NCBI RefSeq assembly: GCF_017571525.1
Contig: NZ_JAGETY010000002.1
Coordinates: 186,001 to 250,000, forward strand
Source of the DNA: Hymenobacter sp. BT559
Lineage (GTDB): Bacteria > Bacteroidota > Bacteroidia > Cytophagales > Hymenobacteraceae
Direction of reading: 5' to 3'
DNA: 64,000 bases
Shown here: in pieces, positions 8,396 through 17,526 of the stretch
How the letters are laid out: each line of letters opens with the position of its first letter
Numbering within the stretch: position 1 is the first letter of the stretch
Notes under the pieces: generated by a model
Seen by the model: only the letters and a program-made list of their open reading frames with translations
Database searches by the model: none
What the model was told of the DNA's origin: nothing
Position numbers and translations under genes: made by a program

Positions 8396-9493
8396 TTAGG
8401 CTTTAGTATTTTTCAGCAGGCTGAATAGTTCGTCTACAATAGTCGTGGTAGCATTGGGCCGGGCCAGCTCGCGCACGCGCTCGCTGAGCTGCTGCTGGCG
8501 GCCAGGGTCGGCGAGCAGGCGCAGGGCTTCGTCGTAAAGGCGGGTGGGCGCATGCTCGTCAGTGATAAGCACGGCAGCCCCCTTGCCCACGAGGGCTAGC
8601 GCATTTTTGGTTTGGTGGTCCTCGGCCACATTGGGCGAGGGCACCAGCACGCTCGCCCTACCAGTCAGGCAAAGCTCTGATACTGAGAGCGCGCCAGCCC
8701 GACTAATGACAACATCGGCCACCGCGTAGGCCAGGTCCATGCGCCGGATAAATTCCAGGGCTTGCAGGTGGTCGGTGGCGTAGGGAGCGGCCTGCTGCTG
8801 AGCTTCGGGAAAATAGATTTTGCCCGTTTGCCAGAGCAGTTGCACGCCGGCGTCGCGCAGGCGCGGCAAGGCCGCGGCGGTAGCTACGTTGAGCGTGCGC
8901 GCTCCCAGACTGCCGCCAATTACAAGTAAGGTTTTTTTGCCAGGGTCGAGGTTGAAAAATTGCAGCGCTTCGGCGCGGCTGCCCTGGGCAATTTCGGTGC
9001 GCACCGGGTTGCCGGTTAGCACGAGTTTATCGGCTGGAAAGAATTTTTCCATCCCCTCGTACGCCACGCAGATTTTATTTACGCGCCGAGCCAGTAATTT
9101 ATTTACCAAGCCAGCGTACGAATTCTGCTCCTGAATTAAACTAGGAATTCCGCGCGATGTAGCGGCCAGCAGCACTGGCGCCGAAGCATAACCACCCACA
9201 CCCACCACGGCATCGGGCCGAAATTCCTGAATTAATTTTCCCGCCTTACGCACCGAGCGAAATACCCGCACCGGAAATAAAATATTTTGCGGCGTGAGGC
9301 GGCGCTGCAAGCCGGTAATATCGAGGCCTACAATCTTATAGCCAGCCTCGGGCACGCGCGTCATTTCCATGCGGCCGTTGGCGCCCACAAATAAAATTTC
9401 GGCGTCGGACTGGCGCCGTCGAATTTCATTTGCAATTGCCACCGCCGGGAAAATATGCCCGCCCGTACCGCCGCCGGAGATGATAAACTTCAT
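8396..9493 (-). CDS. murG: MurG GlcNAc transferase
   Basis: A 365-residue GT28 enzyme that transfers GlcNAc to lipid I to give lipid II at the inner face of the membrane. The motif GGGTGGHIFPAVAIA at the N-terminus and the donor-site segments GGSLGAR and SRAGALSVSEL are diagnostic. It is separated from ftsW by 105 bp filled with nested inverted repeats. Confidence 0.97.
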   Translation of the reverse strand: MKFIISGGGTGGHIFPAVAIANEIRRRQSDAEILFVGANGRMEMTRVPEAGYKIVGLDITGLQRRLTPQNILFPVRVFRSVRKAGKLIQEFRPDAVVGVGGYASAPVLLAATSRGIPSLIQEQNSYAGLVNKLLARRVNKICVAYEGMEKFFPADKLVLTGNPVRTEIAQGSRAEALQFFNLDPGKKTLLVIGGSLGARTLNVATAAALPRLRDAGVQLLWQTGKIYFPEAQQQAAPYATDHLQALEFIRRMDLAYAVADVVISRAGALSVSELCLTGRASVLVPSPNVAEDHQTKNALALVGKGAAVLITDEHAPTRLYDEALRLLADPGRQQQLSERVRELARPNATTTIVDELFSLLKNTKA

Positions 9494-9514
9494 ATTATTA
9501 GCTGTTAGCTATTG

Positions 9515-9593
9515 GCTGTTAGCTAATAGCTTTTTGTTCAACATAATTTGATTTGCCGAAAAGCTATTAGCTAACAGCTAATAGCTTTTCGGC
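9515..9593. repeat. nested palindromes in the ftsW-murG gap
   Basis: Two overlapping hairpins compete here. GCTGTTAGCTAATAGCTTTT (9515-9534) pairs with 9559-9578, while 9555-9572 (GCCGAAAAGCTATTAGCT) pairs perfectly with 9576-9593 around a 3-base loop. The unit TTAGCTAATAGC is reiterated several times. Mutually exclusive folds inside an operon could act as an attenuator, or this may simply be a dispersed repeat. Confidence 0.8.
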
Positions 9594-9598
9594 AAAAG

Positions 9599-10795
9599 CT
9601 ACGCATACTGTACGCGCTTGCTCGGGATGCGGGCCGTGTCGGCCGGTTCGCCAGCCATGGGGCGGGTTTCACGCTCGCCACGGCTTACGGCCAGAATAAT
9701 TCCCACACTTAGCCCGGTGAAAATAAGCGAGGTGCCTCCCATACTCAGCATGGGCAGCGGCAGGCCCGTAACGGGCCCTAGCCCTACGGCCACGCCCATA
9801 TTCACCATAGCCTGCAATACCAGGCTAAAACACAGCCCGGCCGAGAGCAAGCCGCCAAAAGCGCCCTGGCTATTCATCACGGTTTTCAGCCCTCGATATA
9901 AGAAAGCCAGGTAAAGGAACAGCACGAACAGGCCGCCAATCATGCCATACTCTTCGATAATAATGGCGTAGATAAAGTCAGAATACGGGTGCGGCATAAT
10001 ATTGCGCTCGGTGCTTTTGCCAGGGCCTTTGCCGGTGAGGCCGCCCGTGGCAATGGCAATGTGTGCGTGCTCCGACTGAAAAGACATTTTTTTGTTCGGG
10101 TCGGTAAACGTGGAGATGCGCGAAAGCACCGTGCCCAGGCGCTGGCCGGCTGCTAGCCCCGCCCCACCCAGCACGCCACCAATAGCCACCATCACCAGCA
10201 TCTGCTTGATGGGCACGCGGCCAATAAACATCAGCAGCAGGCAGGTAAGAAACAGCAGCAGTGCCGTGGAGGCGTTGGACAGCACAATCAGGCCACAAAT
10301 GACTCCCACCCAGAGCATTACCGGGAAAAGCGTGCTCCAGAAATCGTGCAAATGCTGCTGGCGCCGACTCAGCATGCTAGCCAGATGCGTGATAAGCGCC
10401 AGCTTAGCCAAGTCGGAAGGCTGAAACGTTTGGTTGATAACCGGGATGGTGAGCCAGCGCGAGGCGCCGTTGAGCTCGCCGCCCATGAAGTAGGTGAACA
10501 GTAGCAGCGGCACCGACAGCAGCAGCGCGTACAGTGACAAGCGCGAGTAGTGGCGGTAGTCGATGCGGTGGGCTAGCCAGGCCAGCCCCAACCCTATGAA
10601 TATCAAGCTGCTGTGCTTGAGCACAATCAACTCAACCGAGCCGGTGCGGCCGTGCAGCTCGTTGCGATACGCCAGCGTGCCGGTGGCCGAGTACACCACC
10701 GCGATGCTGATAAGCGAAAACAGAATAACAATGGCCCACAAAATCGGGTCGCCCTTCAGGTTGCGCTGAAGCCAGGTGAGGCGGTGAGTTTCCAT
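9599..10795 (-). CDS. ftsW: septal lipid II polymerase FtsW
   Basis: A 398-residue SEDS-family polytopic membrane protein with about ten hydrophobic segments, which polymerises lipid II together with FtsI. SEDS-type motifs include GGELNGASRWL after the early helices, HPYSDFIYAIIIEEYG in the large extracytoplasmic region, and GLPLPMLSMGGTSLI near the C-terminus. It sits between murD (21 bp upstream) and murG. Confidence 0.95.
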   Translation of the reverse strand: METHRLTWLQRNLKGDPILWAIVILFSLISIAVVYSATGTLAYRNELHGRTGSVELIVLKHSSLIFIGLGLAWLAHRIDYRHYSRLSLYALLLSVPLLLFTYFMGGELNGASRWLTIPVINQTFQPSDLAKLALITHLASMLSRRQQHLHDFWSTLFPVMLWVGVICGLIVLSNASTALLLFLTCLLLMFIGRVPIKQMLVMVAIGGVLGGAGLAAGQRLGTVLSRISTFTDPNKKMSFQSEHAHIAIATGGLTGKGPGKSTERNIMPHPYSDFIYAIIIEEYGMIGGLFVLFLYLAFLYRGLKTVMNSQGAFGGLLSAGLCFSLVLQAMVNMGVAVGLGPVTGLPLPMLSMGGTSLIFTGLSVGIILAVSRGERETRPMAGEPADTARIPSKRVQYA

Positions 10796-10816
10796 AAATC
10801 GCGGAGTTAATGGGGC

Positions 10817-12208
10817 TTAAACTGATTTCGCAGATTCGGACGGGGCTAACGACTGCACGGCGGCGGCAAACTGCTGGCCCCGGTCCTCGTAGTTTTTAAA
10901 TAAATCGAAGCTGGCGCAGCAGGGCGAAAGCAGGACTACATCGCCGGGGCTAGCCAGTGCGGCCGCCTGGCGCACGGCCTCAACCATGCTTTGCGTTTCG
11001 GCCACGTGCGGCACTTTGCCGTCAAACGCGGTGCGCAGCTTGGCATTATCTACGCCCAGGCAAATAAGTGCTTTCACTTTTTGCTCGGCCAGGGGCTGAA
11101 TACTCGTGTAGTCGTTGCCTTTATCGGTGCCGCCCGCAATCCAGACGATGGGCCGCTTGATGCCATCGAGGGCATACCAGGCCGCCTCCACATTGGTAGC
11201 CTTGCTGTCGTCAATAAACTGAATATCATTCAGCTCGCGCACCAGCTGCAGGCGGTGCGCAGCGTTCTTGAACGAGGCCAGTGCGGCCTCAATCTGGGCG
11301 GGCGAGACGCCGGCCACGCGCGCCGCCAGGATGGCAGCGGCCATATTCTGGTGGTTGTGCTGGCCGATGAGCGGCGAGTTTTTGATACTTACTTTATCGG
11401 GGTGCCGGTCCTCAATAGGCAGGTGCACGCGCAGCGTGCAGTCGTCTTCGTAATAGCCCGCCAAGTGATAATCGGGCCGGTGGTGCAGGCTGAAGGGCAT
11501 TGTAAACGCCGTCATAAACGCCGTGCGGGCAAAGCGCTCGATGTTCTCGTCGTCAGCGTTGTAAATAAAATAATCGTCGAGGCCCTGATTTGCCGTAATG
11601 CGCAGCTTGGCCTCGGCGTATTTCTCCATCGAGTACTCGTAGCGGTCGAGGTGGTCGGGCGTGATGTTGAGCAGCAGGGAAATCCAGGGGTGAAAACCGG
11701 CAATATCGTCGAGCTGAAAACTGCTTAATTCCAGCACGTAATACGCATGCTTATCTTCAATTACCTGCTCGGCCAGCGAGTAGCCGATGTTGCCGGCTAG
11801 GCCCACATTCAGGCCCGCTTCTTTCAGCAGGTGATAAGTGAGCAGCGTGGTGGTGGTTTTGCCGTTGGTGCCCGTAATGGCCACAAAGCGTGCCTTGGTG
11901 TAGCGGCTGGCAAACTCGATTTCGGAATAAATCGGAATTTTCTGCTCGCGCAGTGCTTTAATAACCGGCGCTTTTTCCGGAATACCGGGGCTTTTAATAA
12001 CCTCGCTCGCCTGCAAAATGCGGTCGAGCGAATGCTGGTTTTCCTCAAACTCAATGCCGGCTTTCGCCAGCTTTTCCTTGTACTGCGGCTGAATGGCGCC
12101 CTTATCGGACACGAACACGCCGAAGCCTTTGGCCTGGGCTAGCAGGGCCGCGCCCACACCGCTTTCGGCAGCTCCGAGGATGACGATATATTGAGTATTC
12201 GCAGCCAT
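10817..12208 (-). CDS. murD: UDP-N-acetylmuramoyl-L-alanine--D-glutamate ligase MurD
   Basis: A 463-residue Mur ligase adding D-glutamate. The N-terminal Rossmann segment is VILGAAESGVGAALLA, the ATP P-loop is GTNGKTTTTLL (about residues 114-124), and the C-terminal domain contains SKATNVEAAWYAL and WIAGGTDKGNDY. The start lies 3 bp after the mraY stop, so the two are translationally close, as in many dcw clusters. Confidence 0.97.
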   Translation of the reverse strand: MAANTQYIVILGAAESGVGAALLAQAKGFGVFVSDKGAIQPQYKEKLAKAGIEFEENQHSLDRILQASEVIKSPGIPEKAPVIKALREQKIPIYSEIEFASRYTKARFVAITGTNGKTTTTLLTYHLLKEAGLNVGLAGNIGYSLAEQVIEDKHAYYVLELSSFQLDDIAGFHPWISLLLNITPDHLDRYEYSMEKYAEAKLRITANQGLDDYFIYNADDENIERFARTAFMTAFTMPFSLHHRPDYHLAGYYEDDCTLRVHLPIEDRHPDKVSIKNSPLIGQHNHQNMAAAILAARVAGVSPAQIEAALASFKNAAHRLQLVRELNDIQFIDDSKATNVEAAWYALDGIKRPIVWIAGGTDKGNDYTSIQPLAEQKVKALICLGVDNAKLRTAFDGKVPHVAETQSMVEAVRQAAALASPGDVVLLSPCCASFDLFKNYEDRGQQFAAAVQSLAPSESAKSV

Positions 12209-12211
12209 TTT

Positions 12212-13432
12212 CTAGCGCAATTTCAAGGTGACCAATGTAATGACTGCCAGCATAATACCCACAATCCAGAAGCGCGACACGATTTTAGATTCGTGGTAGC
12301 CAAGCTTCTGGTAGTGGTGGTGCAAGGGCGACATGCGCAGCAACCGGCGGCCCTCGCCATACTTGCGCTTGGTGTATTTAAACCAGCTCACTTGCACGAT
12401 AACTGACAGATTCTCAATCAGAAACACGCCGCACAATACCGGAATCAACAGCTCTTTGCGCACGATGAGGGCTAGCACCGCGATGATGCCGCCCAGCGCC
12501 AGCGAGCCGGTATCGCCCATAAATACCTGCGCCGGATAGGAGTTATACCAGAGAAAGCCGATGCACGCCCCCACAAACGCCGTACAGAAAATAACGAGCT
12601 CGCCCGAATCCGGGATAAACATAACGTCCAGATAATCAGCCAACAGGGCATTACCGCTCACAAAGGCAAAAATGGCCAGCGTAATGCCAATAATGGCCGA
12701 GGTGCCGGCAGCTAGCCCATCGAGGCCATCGGTAATATTAGCGCCATTGCTTACGGCCGTGATGATGACGATAACCAGCGGGATGTAGAGCAGGCCGTAG
12801 AAGTCCTTGAAAACCAGCTGCGCGTTAGAGAAGAAGTCGCCGTAGTTCAACTCGTTGTTTTTCATAAACGGCACCGTCGTCAGGGTCAGGTGCACGTCTT
12901 TCCACACTTTGGTGGCGTCGATGGCCGAATACTGCCCATTGGGCAGCAGGTATTCGCGCACCGTTACCTCATTGCTATAGTAGAGCACCCAGCCCACCGT
13001 CAGACCTAAACCTATCTGACCCAGCACTTTAAAGCGCCCACTCAGGCCTTCTTTATTTTTGCGAAAAACCTTGATGTAGTCGTCGAGGAAGCCAATCAGG
13101 CCCAGCCACACGGTGCTGAGCAGCATGAGAATAATGTAGATGTTGCGCAGGCGGGCAAACAGCAGCACCGGCACCAAGATGGCCAGCAGAATGATAAGAC
13201 CGCCCATGGTAGGCGTACCCTTTTTCTCATTCTGGCCCTGCAGGCCAAGGTCGCGAATGGTTTCGCCTACCTGCTTGCGCTGAAGCACGCGAATGAGGCG
13301 CGCGCCAAAAAGCTGCGCAATGAGCAACGACACAATCACCGAAAGCGCGGCGCGAAAGGTCGTGTACTGAAACACGCCCGCGCCGGGAAAGTGAAAGTGC
13401 TCGTGCAGGTAGCGAAAGAGGTAGTAGAGCAT
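12212..13432 (-). CDS. mraY: phospho-N-acetylmuramoyl-pentapeptide transferase MraY
   Basis: A 406-residue polytopic enzyme that makes lipid I from UDP-MurNAc-pentapeptide and undecaprenyl phosphate. Family motifs visible are [45 protein letters not shown] with its catalytic Asp pair, and the His-rich [10 protein letters not shown] near the C-terminus. It carries an extra loop of about 50 residues after the WVLYYSNEV helix, common in Bacteroidota MraY. Confidence 0.97.
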   Translation of the reverse strand: MLYYLFRYLHEHFHFPGAGVFQYTTFRAALSVIVSLLIAQLFGARLIRVLQRKQVGETIRDLGLQGQNEKKGTPTMGGLIILLAILVPVLLFARLRNIYIILMLLSTVWLGLIGFLDDYIKVFRKNKEGLSGRFKVLGQIGLGLTVGWVLYYSNEVTVREYLLPNGQYSAIDATKVWKDVHLTLTTVPFMKNNELNYGDFFSNAQLVFKDFYGLLYIPLVIVIITAVSNGANITDGLDGLAAGTSAIIGITLAIFAFVSGNALLADYLDVMFIPDSGELVIFCTAFVGACIGFLWYNSYPAQVFMGDTGSLALGGIIAVLALIVRKELLIPVLCGVFLIENLSVIVQVSWFKYTKRKYGEGRRLLRMSPLHHHYQKLGYHESKIVSRFWIVGIMLAVITLVTLKLR

Positions 13433-13507
13433 TCTTATTAAATTATGAATTATGAGTTTTAAGTTTTGAATTAGACGCTGAGGCTATGTGCTCAATCAAT
13501 TCAACCT

Positions 13508-14989
13508 TCACAATTCAGCATTTTTAATTTCCGTAAGGGCAGCCCGCAGCTCTTCCTTATCGTCGAAGTGGGTTTTCACCCCCTTAATTTCCTGGTAAGT
13601 TTCGTGGCCTTTGCCGGCCACCAGCACCAGGTCGCCGGGGCGGGCCAGGGCTACGGCGGCCCGGATGGCCTGGCGGCGGTCGGCGATGGTTTGGGTGTGG
13701 GCGTCGGCGGGGGGCGTGAGGCCGGCCTGCATCTGGTCGAGGATGGCTAGGGGGTCTTCATCGCGCGGATTATCCGAAGTGAGAATAACCTCATCGGAGA
13801 GTTGCGCCGCCAGCCGCGCCATAATGGGGCGCTTGGTGGCGTCGCGGTTGCCCCCGCAGCCCACTACCGTGATGATGCGTTGGTCGGGGCGGCGTGTTTG
13901 CAACAGCGTCTGCAGCACGTTTTCGAGGGCGTCGGGAGTGTGGGCGTAGTCCACCAGGCCCGACACGCCCTGGCCGGGCACCGTAACCGGCTCGAAGCGC
14001 CCGGGCGCGGTGGTGAGTCCCGACAGGATAGTGAGTACCTCGGTGGGGTCTTCGCCCAGCAGCACCGCGGCGCCATACACGGCTAGCAGGTTGTAGGCAT
14101 TGAAGACGCCGATGAGGCGGAAGTGCACCTCGCGGTTATCAATTTCTAGCAACAAGCCCGCCAGGCTATTATCGACCAGCCGGGCGCGGAAATCGGCCGC
14201 CGAGCGCAACGAATACGTGGCGCGGCGGGCGGCTGTGTTTTGCAGCATCACGGGGCCACGCTTGTCGTCGGCGTTGGTCAGGGCGAAAGCGGCTTTAGGC
14301 AGCGCGTCGAAAAAGCCTTTTTTCGCCTTCAGGTAATTATCGAACGTGCCGTGGTAGTCGAGGTGGTCGTGGGTGAGATTAGTAAAAAGGCCCCCCACAA
14401 AGCGTAGGCCGCCGATACGGCCCTGGGCCACGGCGTGGCTGCTCACCTCCATGCAGGCGTGGGTGCAGCCGGCGGCCACCATTCGGGCCAGCAGCTCGTT
14501 GAGCCGGATGGCGTCGGGGGTGGTGTGGGTGCTCGGAATAACGGTTTCGTCAATCTGATTTTGCACCGTGCTTAGCAGGCCGGCGTGGTAGCCCAGCTCG
14601 CGCAGCAGCTTGTGCAGCACGGTGGCGCAGGTGGTTTTGCCATTGGTGCCGGTCACGCCCACCAGCTGGAGCTGGCGCGAGGGGTGGCCGTAAAAAGCGC
14701 TCGCAATTGGCCCTAGCGCGGCGGCAGTGTCGGCCACCTGCACGTAGGTAGTGGCAGGGTTCAGCTCGGCCGGCAGCTCTTCGCAGACAATAACGGCCGC
14801 GCCCTGGCCCACAGCCTTGTCGATAAACTTATGCCCGTCGGTGGCAGTGCCACGTAGGGCGCAGAACAGCATCCCGGGCCCGGCCTGGCGTGAGTCGAGC
14901 GTCAGGCCCGCCACGGGCATGTCGGCCGCGCCATGCTGGGCTAGCACAGTAACGTCGGTAAGCAACGCAAAAAGGGGCAGCGTACTCAT
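13508..14989 (-). CDS. murE: UDP-MurNAc-tripeptide ligase MurE (meso-DAP type)
   Basis: A 493-residue Mur ligase adding the third stem-peptide residue. GVTGTNGKTTC is the ATP P-loop. The motif SDNPRDEDP contains the DNPR signature that selects meso-diaminopimelate rather than lysine. Its start overlaps the ftsI stop by 4 bp, indicating translational coupling. No murF follows in the cluster, so it must be encoded elsewhere. Confidence 0.97.
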   Translation of the reverse strand: MSTLPLFALLTDVTVLAQHGAADMPVAGLTLDSRQAGPGMLFCALRGTATDGHKFIDKAVGQGAAVIVCEELPAELNPATTYVQVADTAAALGPIASAFYGHPSRQLQLVGVTGTNGKTTCATVLHKLLRELGYHAGLLSTVQNQIDETVIPSTHTTPDAIRLNELLARMVAAGCTHACMEVSSHAVAQGRIGGLRFVGGLFTNLTHDHLDYHGTFDNYLKAKKGFFDALPKAAFALTNADDKRGPVMLQNTAARRATYSLRSAADFRARLVDNSLAGLLLEIDNREVHFRLIGVFNAYNLLAVYGAAVLLGEDPTEVLTILSGLTTAPGRFEPVTVPGQGVSGLVDYAHTPDALENVLQTLLQTRRPDQRIITVVGCGGNRDATKRPIMARLAAQLSDEVILTSDNPRDEDPLAILDQMQAGLTPPADAHTQTIADRRQAIRAAVALARPGDLVLVAGKGHETYQEIKGVKTHFDDKEELRAALTEIKNAEL

Positions 14990-17526
14990 GCAGATTTTCG
15001 GGTTTTGGCAGGCGAAGTTCCCGCAGAGGGCGCCGAGGTTGGCGCAGCAGAGCGCTGAGTCGTTCGAATGTCGGCTTTGGCCGGAGTTGGCTTTTTCGGC
15101 TTATTTTCCGTCTTGGCCGGTTTGTCCTTGGCAGGAGGGCTAGCCGGTTTTTTGGTTGGCTTAGCAGATGCCCTGGTAGAAGCTTCCGGCCGCGTCGAAG
15201 CAGGCTTGGCGGCTGGGGCAGTCGGCTTCGCGGTTGGTTTAGCATCTGCCGCCTTAACCTTGGGAGCGCTTGGCTTGGCAGCTATCGGCTTAGCGACTTT
15301 CGCGTGGCTAGGCACTTCGGCCGGAATGAGCAGCGTATTTTCTTCAACCTCGGTGTGCACGGGCGCCGGCAGGGCTAGCGGGGCCGCCGTGGGCGCGGCC
15401 GTAGGCGCCAGCACCAGCCCCACCACGAGGCCGCGCTTGGCAAACTCGCTGGGCGCTAGCGACTGCTCACGCACCCGGCCCGAGCCGCTGGTTTGCACTT
15501 TCAGCCCCCGGTTTTCGAGCAAGAACAGGGCGTCGCGCAGCGTGAGGCCGCGCACGTCAGGCATGCGGCCGGGGTGGGCCACGCTGGCATCGGGGCGCAG
15601 CGACACGGTGCGGGCCACGAAGGCCGTATCGACCGCCGCCGTAGCGCGCACCCATTCTTCGCCGCCGGTGGCGTGCGTTTGGCCGGGCAGCCCAATGCGG
15701 TCGCACACCAGAGCTATCTCCTGCTGCAGGCCGGCGCGCACCAGCGGCACGGGCGTGCGGCGGGCGGGCACCCTGGCCAGCATGGGCCGCTGGCTAGCCT
15801 GGTCGCGGGCCATGCAGCGGTCGGCCACATCGCGGAAGACCGGCGCGGCCACGTCGCCGCCGTAGATGCGGCCCTTGCTCGGCGAGTCAATCACTACGAT
15901 GCAGCTGTACTTGGGCTTGTCGGCCGGGAAGAACCCGCAGAAGCTGGTCGAATACGTTTTGGTGTAGCGGCCACCCTTGAACTTCCAGGCCGTGCCCGTC
16001 TTGCCCGCGATGGTGTAGTCTTTGGGCCGGATGGCCTTGGCCGTGCCTTCCAGCACCACGCCTTCCAGCATGGCGTGCAGCTTGCGCAGCGTAGCGTCGG
16101 AGCATATTTTAGGATTCAGCACCTGCGTATCGAAGTGCTCAATCACCTGGTCGGCCTGCTTGATTTCGCGCACTATCATGGGCGCCACCTTCACGCCGCC
16201 ATTGGCCACGGCGTTGTAGAAAGCCAGCGTTTGCAGGGGGGCTAGCTTGAGCTCGTAGCCGATGCTCATGGTTGAGAGCGAGGTGCGGCTCCAGCTGCGG
16301 TCCTTGGGGTCCTTCACGTAGGGCAGCGCCTCGCCGCTCATCTGGAAGCCCAGCGGCTTGTCGAGCCCGAACTTCTTGAGGTAGTCGGTGTACTGCGTGG
16401 GGTTGCCGGCAAAGTGCTCCTGCACCAGCCGCGCCACGCCAATGTTTGAGGATTTTTCAAAGACCTGCTGCACCGTGATGCGGCCGTTGGCGTGCGAGTC
16501 GGTTTTCACGGCCCCCCCAATAAACATGCGGCCCGGACCAGTATCGACCATGTCGTCGAGTTGCAAGTTGGGGTCGGCCTCAAACACGGCCGTCATCGAC
16601 GCCAGCTTGAAGGTCGAGCCCGGCTCGGTGCGGCCCTGGTCGGCAAAGGCGTAGTTGTAGTCCTCCTTATAGGTGCCATCCTCGGCCTTACCCAGGTTGG
16701 CCACCGCCTTGATTTCGCCGGTTTTTACCTCCATCAAAATCACGCAGCCGTACTTGGCGTCGTTGGCCACCAGAGCCTTGTACAGCGCGTCCTCGGCCCC
16801 ATCCTGCAAGTTGATGTCGAGGGTAGTCTTGACGTCATAGCCTGGCTGGGGCTTGATTTCAGTGCCGTCGTACACGGGCTTGAAGCCGCCCGGCACGCGC
16901 TCAAACAGCGCCTCGCCCGGCTTGCCCGCCAGCTTTTGCTGGAAGGTAAACTCCAGACCCGCGCCGTTCTTGTCTTCGTTCACGAAGCCCACCGTGCGCT
17001 GGGCTAGCCCCCCAAACGGCCGGAAACGCTTGTCAACCTTCTCGAAAATAACCCCTCCTTTGCGCTTGGCCCGGAAGATGGGCCAGGCGGCTAGCTCCTT
17101 CTTTTCCTGAAAATTAATCTGCCGCGAATTCAGCCGGATATAGCGCACGCCATCCTTGCGGGCATCCTGCAGCTTGCGGCTGTATTCGCCCACGCTGCGG
17201 TCCTGGAAGAAGTGTGCCAGGTGCCAGGCCAGCGAATCGACGTTGCACCGAAACATCTCATCATCCACCACCGCGGGGTCCCAGGCCACCCGGTAAAAGG
17301 GCAGCGACGTGGCCATGATACTCTCGTTATCAGAGTAAATGTTGCCGCGCGTGGCCGGCACCGGCTGGTAGCTGATGCGGCGCTCCTGCTCCAGGGCGCG
17401 CCACCTGGCGCCCTCCTGGTACTGGATGTGCGAGATTTTCCAGGCCACGGCGCCGGAAAACAGCGTCACCCCCAGAAACGCGAGCCGCACCCGCGTGACG
17501 ATGGATTTCTTAACGCTGCCTTTCAT
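14986..17526 (-). CDS. ftsI: septal transpeptidase FtsI (PBP3) with PASTA domain and long basic tail
   Basis: An 846-residue class B penicillin-binding protein. It has one N-terminal membrane segment (about 13-30), a dimerisation region, and a transpeptidase domain with SxxK (S304-K307), SSN (359-361) and KTGT (509-512). A PASTA-like segment (about 655-707) starts at MPDVRG. The last ~140 residues are an unusual Ala/Lys/Pro/Thr-rich basic tail, and the final ~20 codons coincide with a repeated DNA element. The start overlaps the ftsL-like gene by 17 bp. FtsI cross-links septal peptidoglycan with FtsW. Confidence 0.95.
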   Translation of the reverse strand: MKGSVKKSIVTRVRLAFLGVTLFSGAVAWKISHIQYQEGARWRALEQERRISYQPVPATRGNIYSDNESIMATSLPFYRVAWDPAVVDDEMFRCNVDSLAWHLAHFFQDRSVGEYSRKLQDARKDGVRYIRLNSRQINFQEKKELAAWPIFRAKRKGGVIFEKVDKRFRPFGGLAQRTVGFVNEDKNGAGLEFTFQQKLAGKPGEALFERVPGGFKPVYDGTEIKPQPGYDVKTTLDINLQDGAEDALYKALVANDAKYGCVILMEVKTGEIKAVANLGKAEDGTYKEDYNYAFADQGRTEPGSTFKLASMTAVFEADPNLQLDDMVDTGPGRMFIGGAVKTDSHANGRITVQQVFEKSSNIGVARLVQEHFAGNPTQYTDYLKKFGLDKPLGFQMSGEALPYVKDPKDRSWSRTSLSTMSIGYELKLAPLQTLAFYNAVANGGVKVAPMIVREIKQADQVIEHFDTQVLNPKICSDATLRKLHAMLEGVVLEGTAKAIRPKDYTIAGKTGTAWKFKGGRYTKTYSTSFCGFFPADKPKYSCIVVIDSPSKGRIYGGDVAAPVFRDVADRCMARDQASQRPMLARVPARRTPVPLVRAGLQQEIALVCDRIGLPGQTHATGGEEWVRATAAVDTAFVARTVSLRPDASVAHPGRMPDVRGLTLRDALFLLENRGLKVQTSGSGRVREQSLAPSEFAKRGLVVGLVLAPTAAPTAAPLALPAPVHTEVEENTLLIPAEVPSHAKVAKPIAAKPSAPKVKAADAKPTAKPTAPAAKPASTRPEASTRASAKPTKKPASPPAKDKPAKTENKPKKPTPAKADIRTTQRSAAPTSAPSAGTSPAKTRKSA
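15013..15068. repeat. CGCAGAGG/CGCTGAGTCGTTC element inside the 3' end of ftsI
   Basis: The segment shares GAAGTT-CCGCAGAGG and CGCTGAGTCGTTC, in the same order and about 56 bp long, with 53345-53400 at the 3' end of comEC. Here it is translated as approximately residues 820-838 of FtsI. Similarity between the copies is partial in the middle. Confidence 0.6.

Noticed and set aside
15068..16245. Overlapping plus-strand frames (265 and 250 residues) opposite ftsI
   Set aside because: Antisense shadows of the Ala/Lys/Pro-rich tail and transpeptidase domain.
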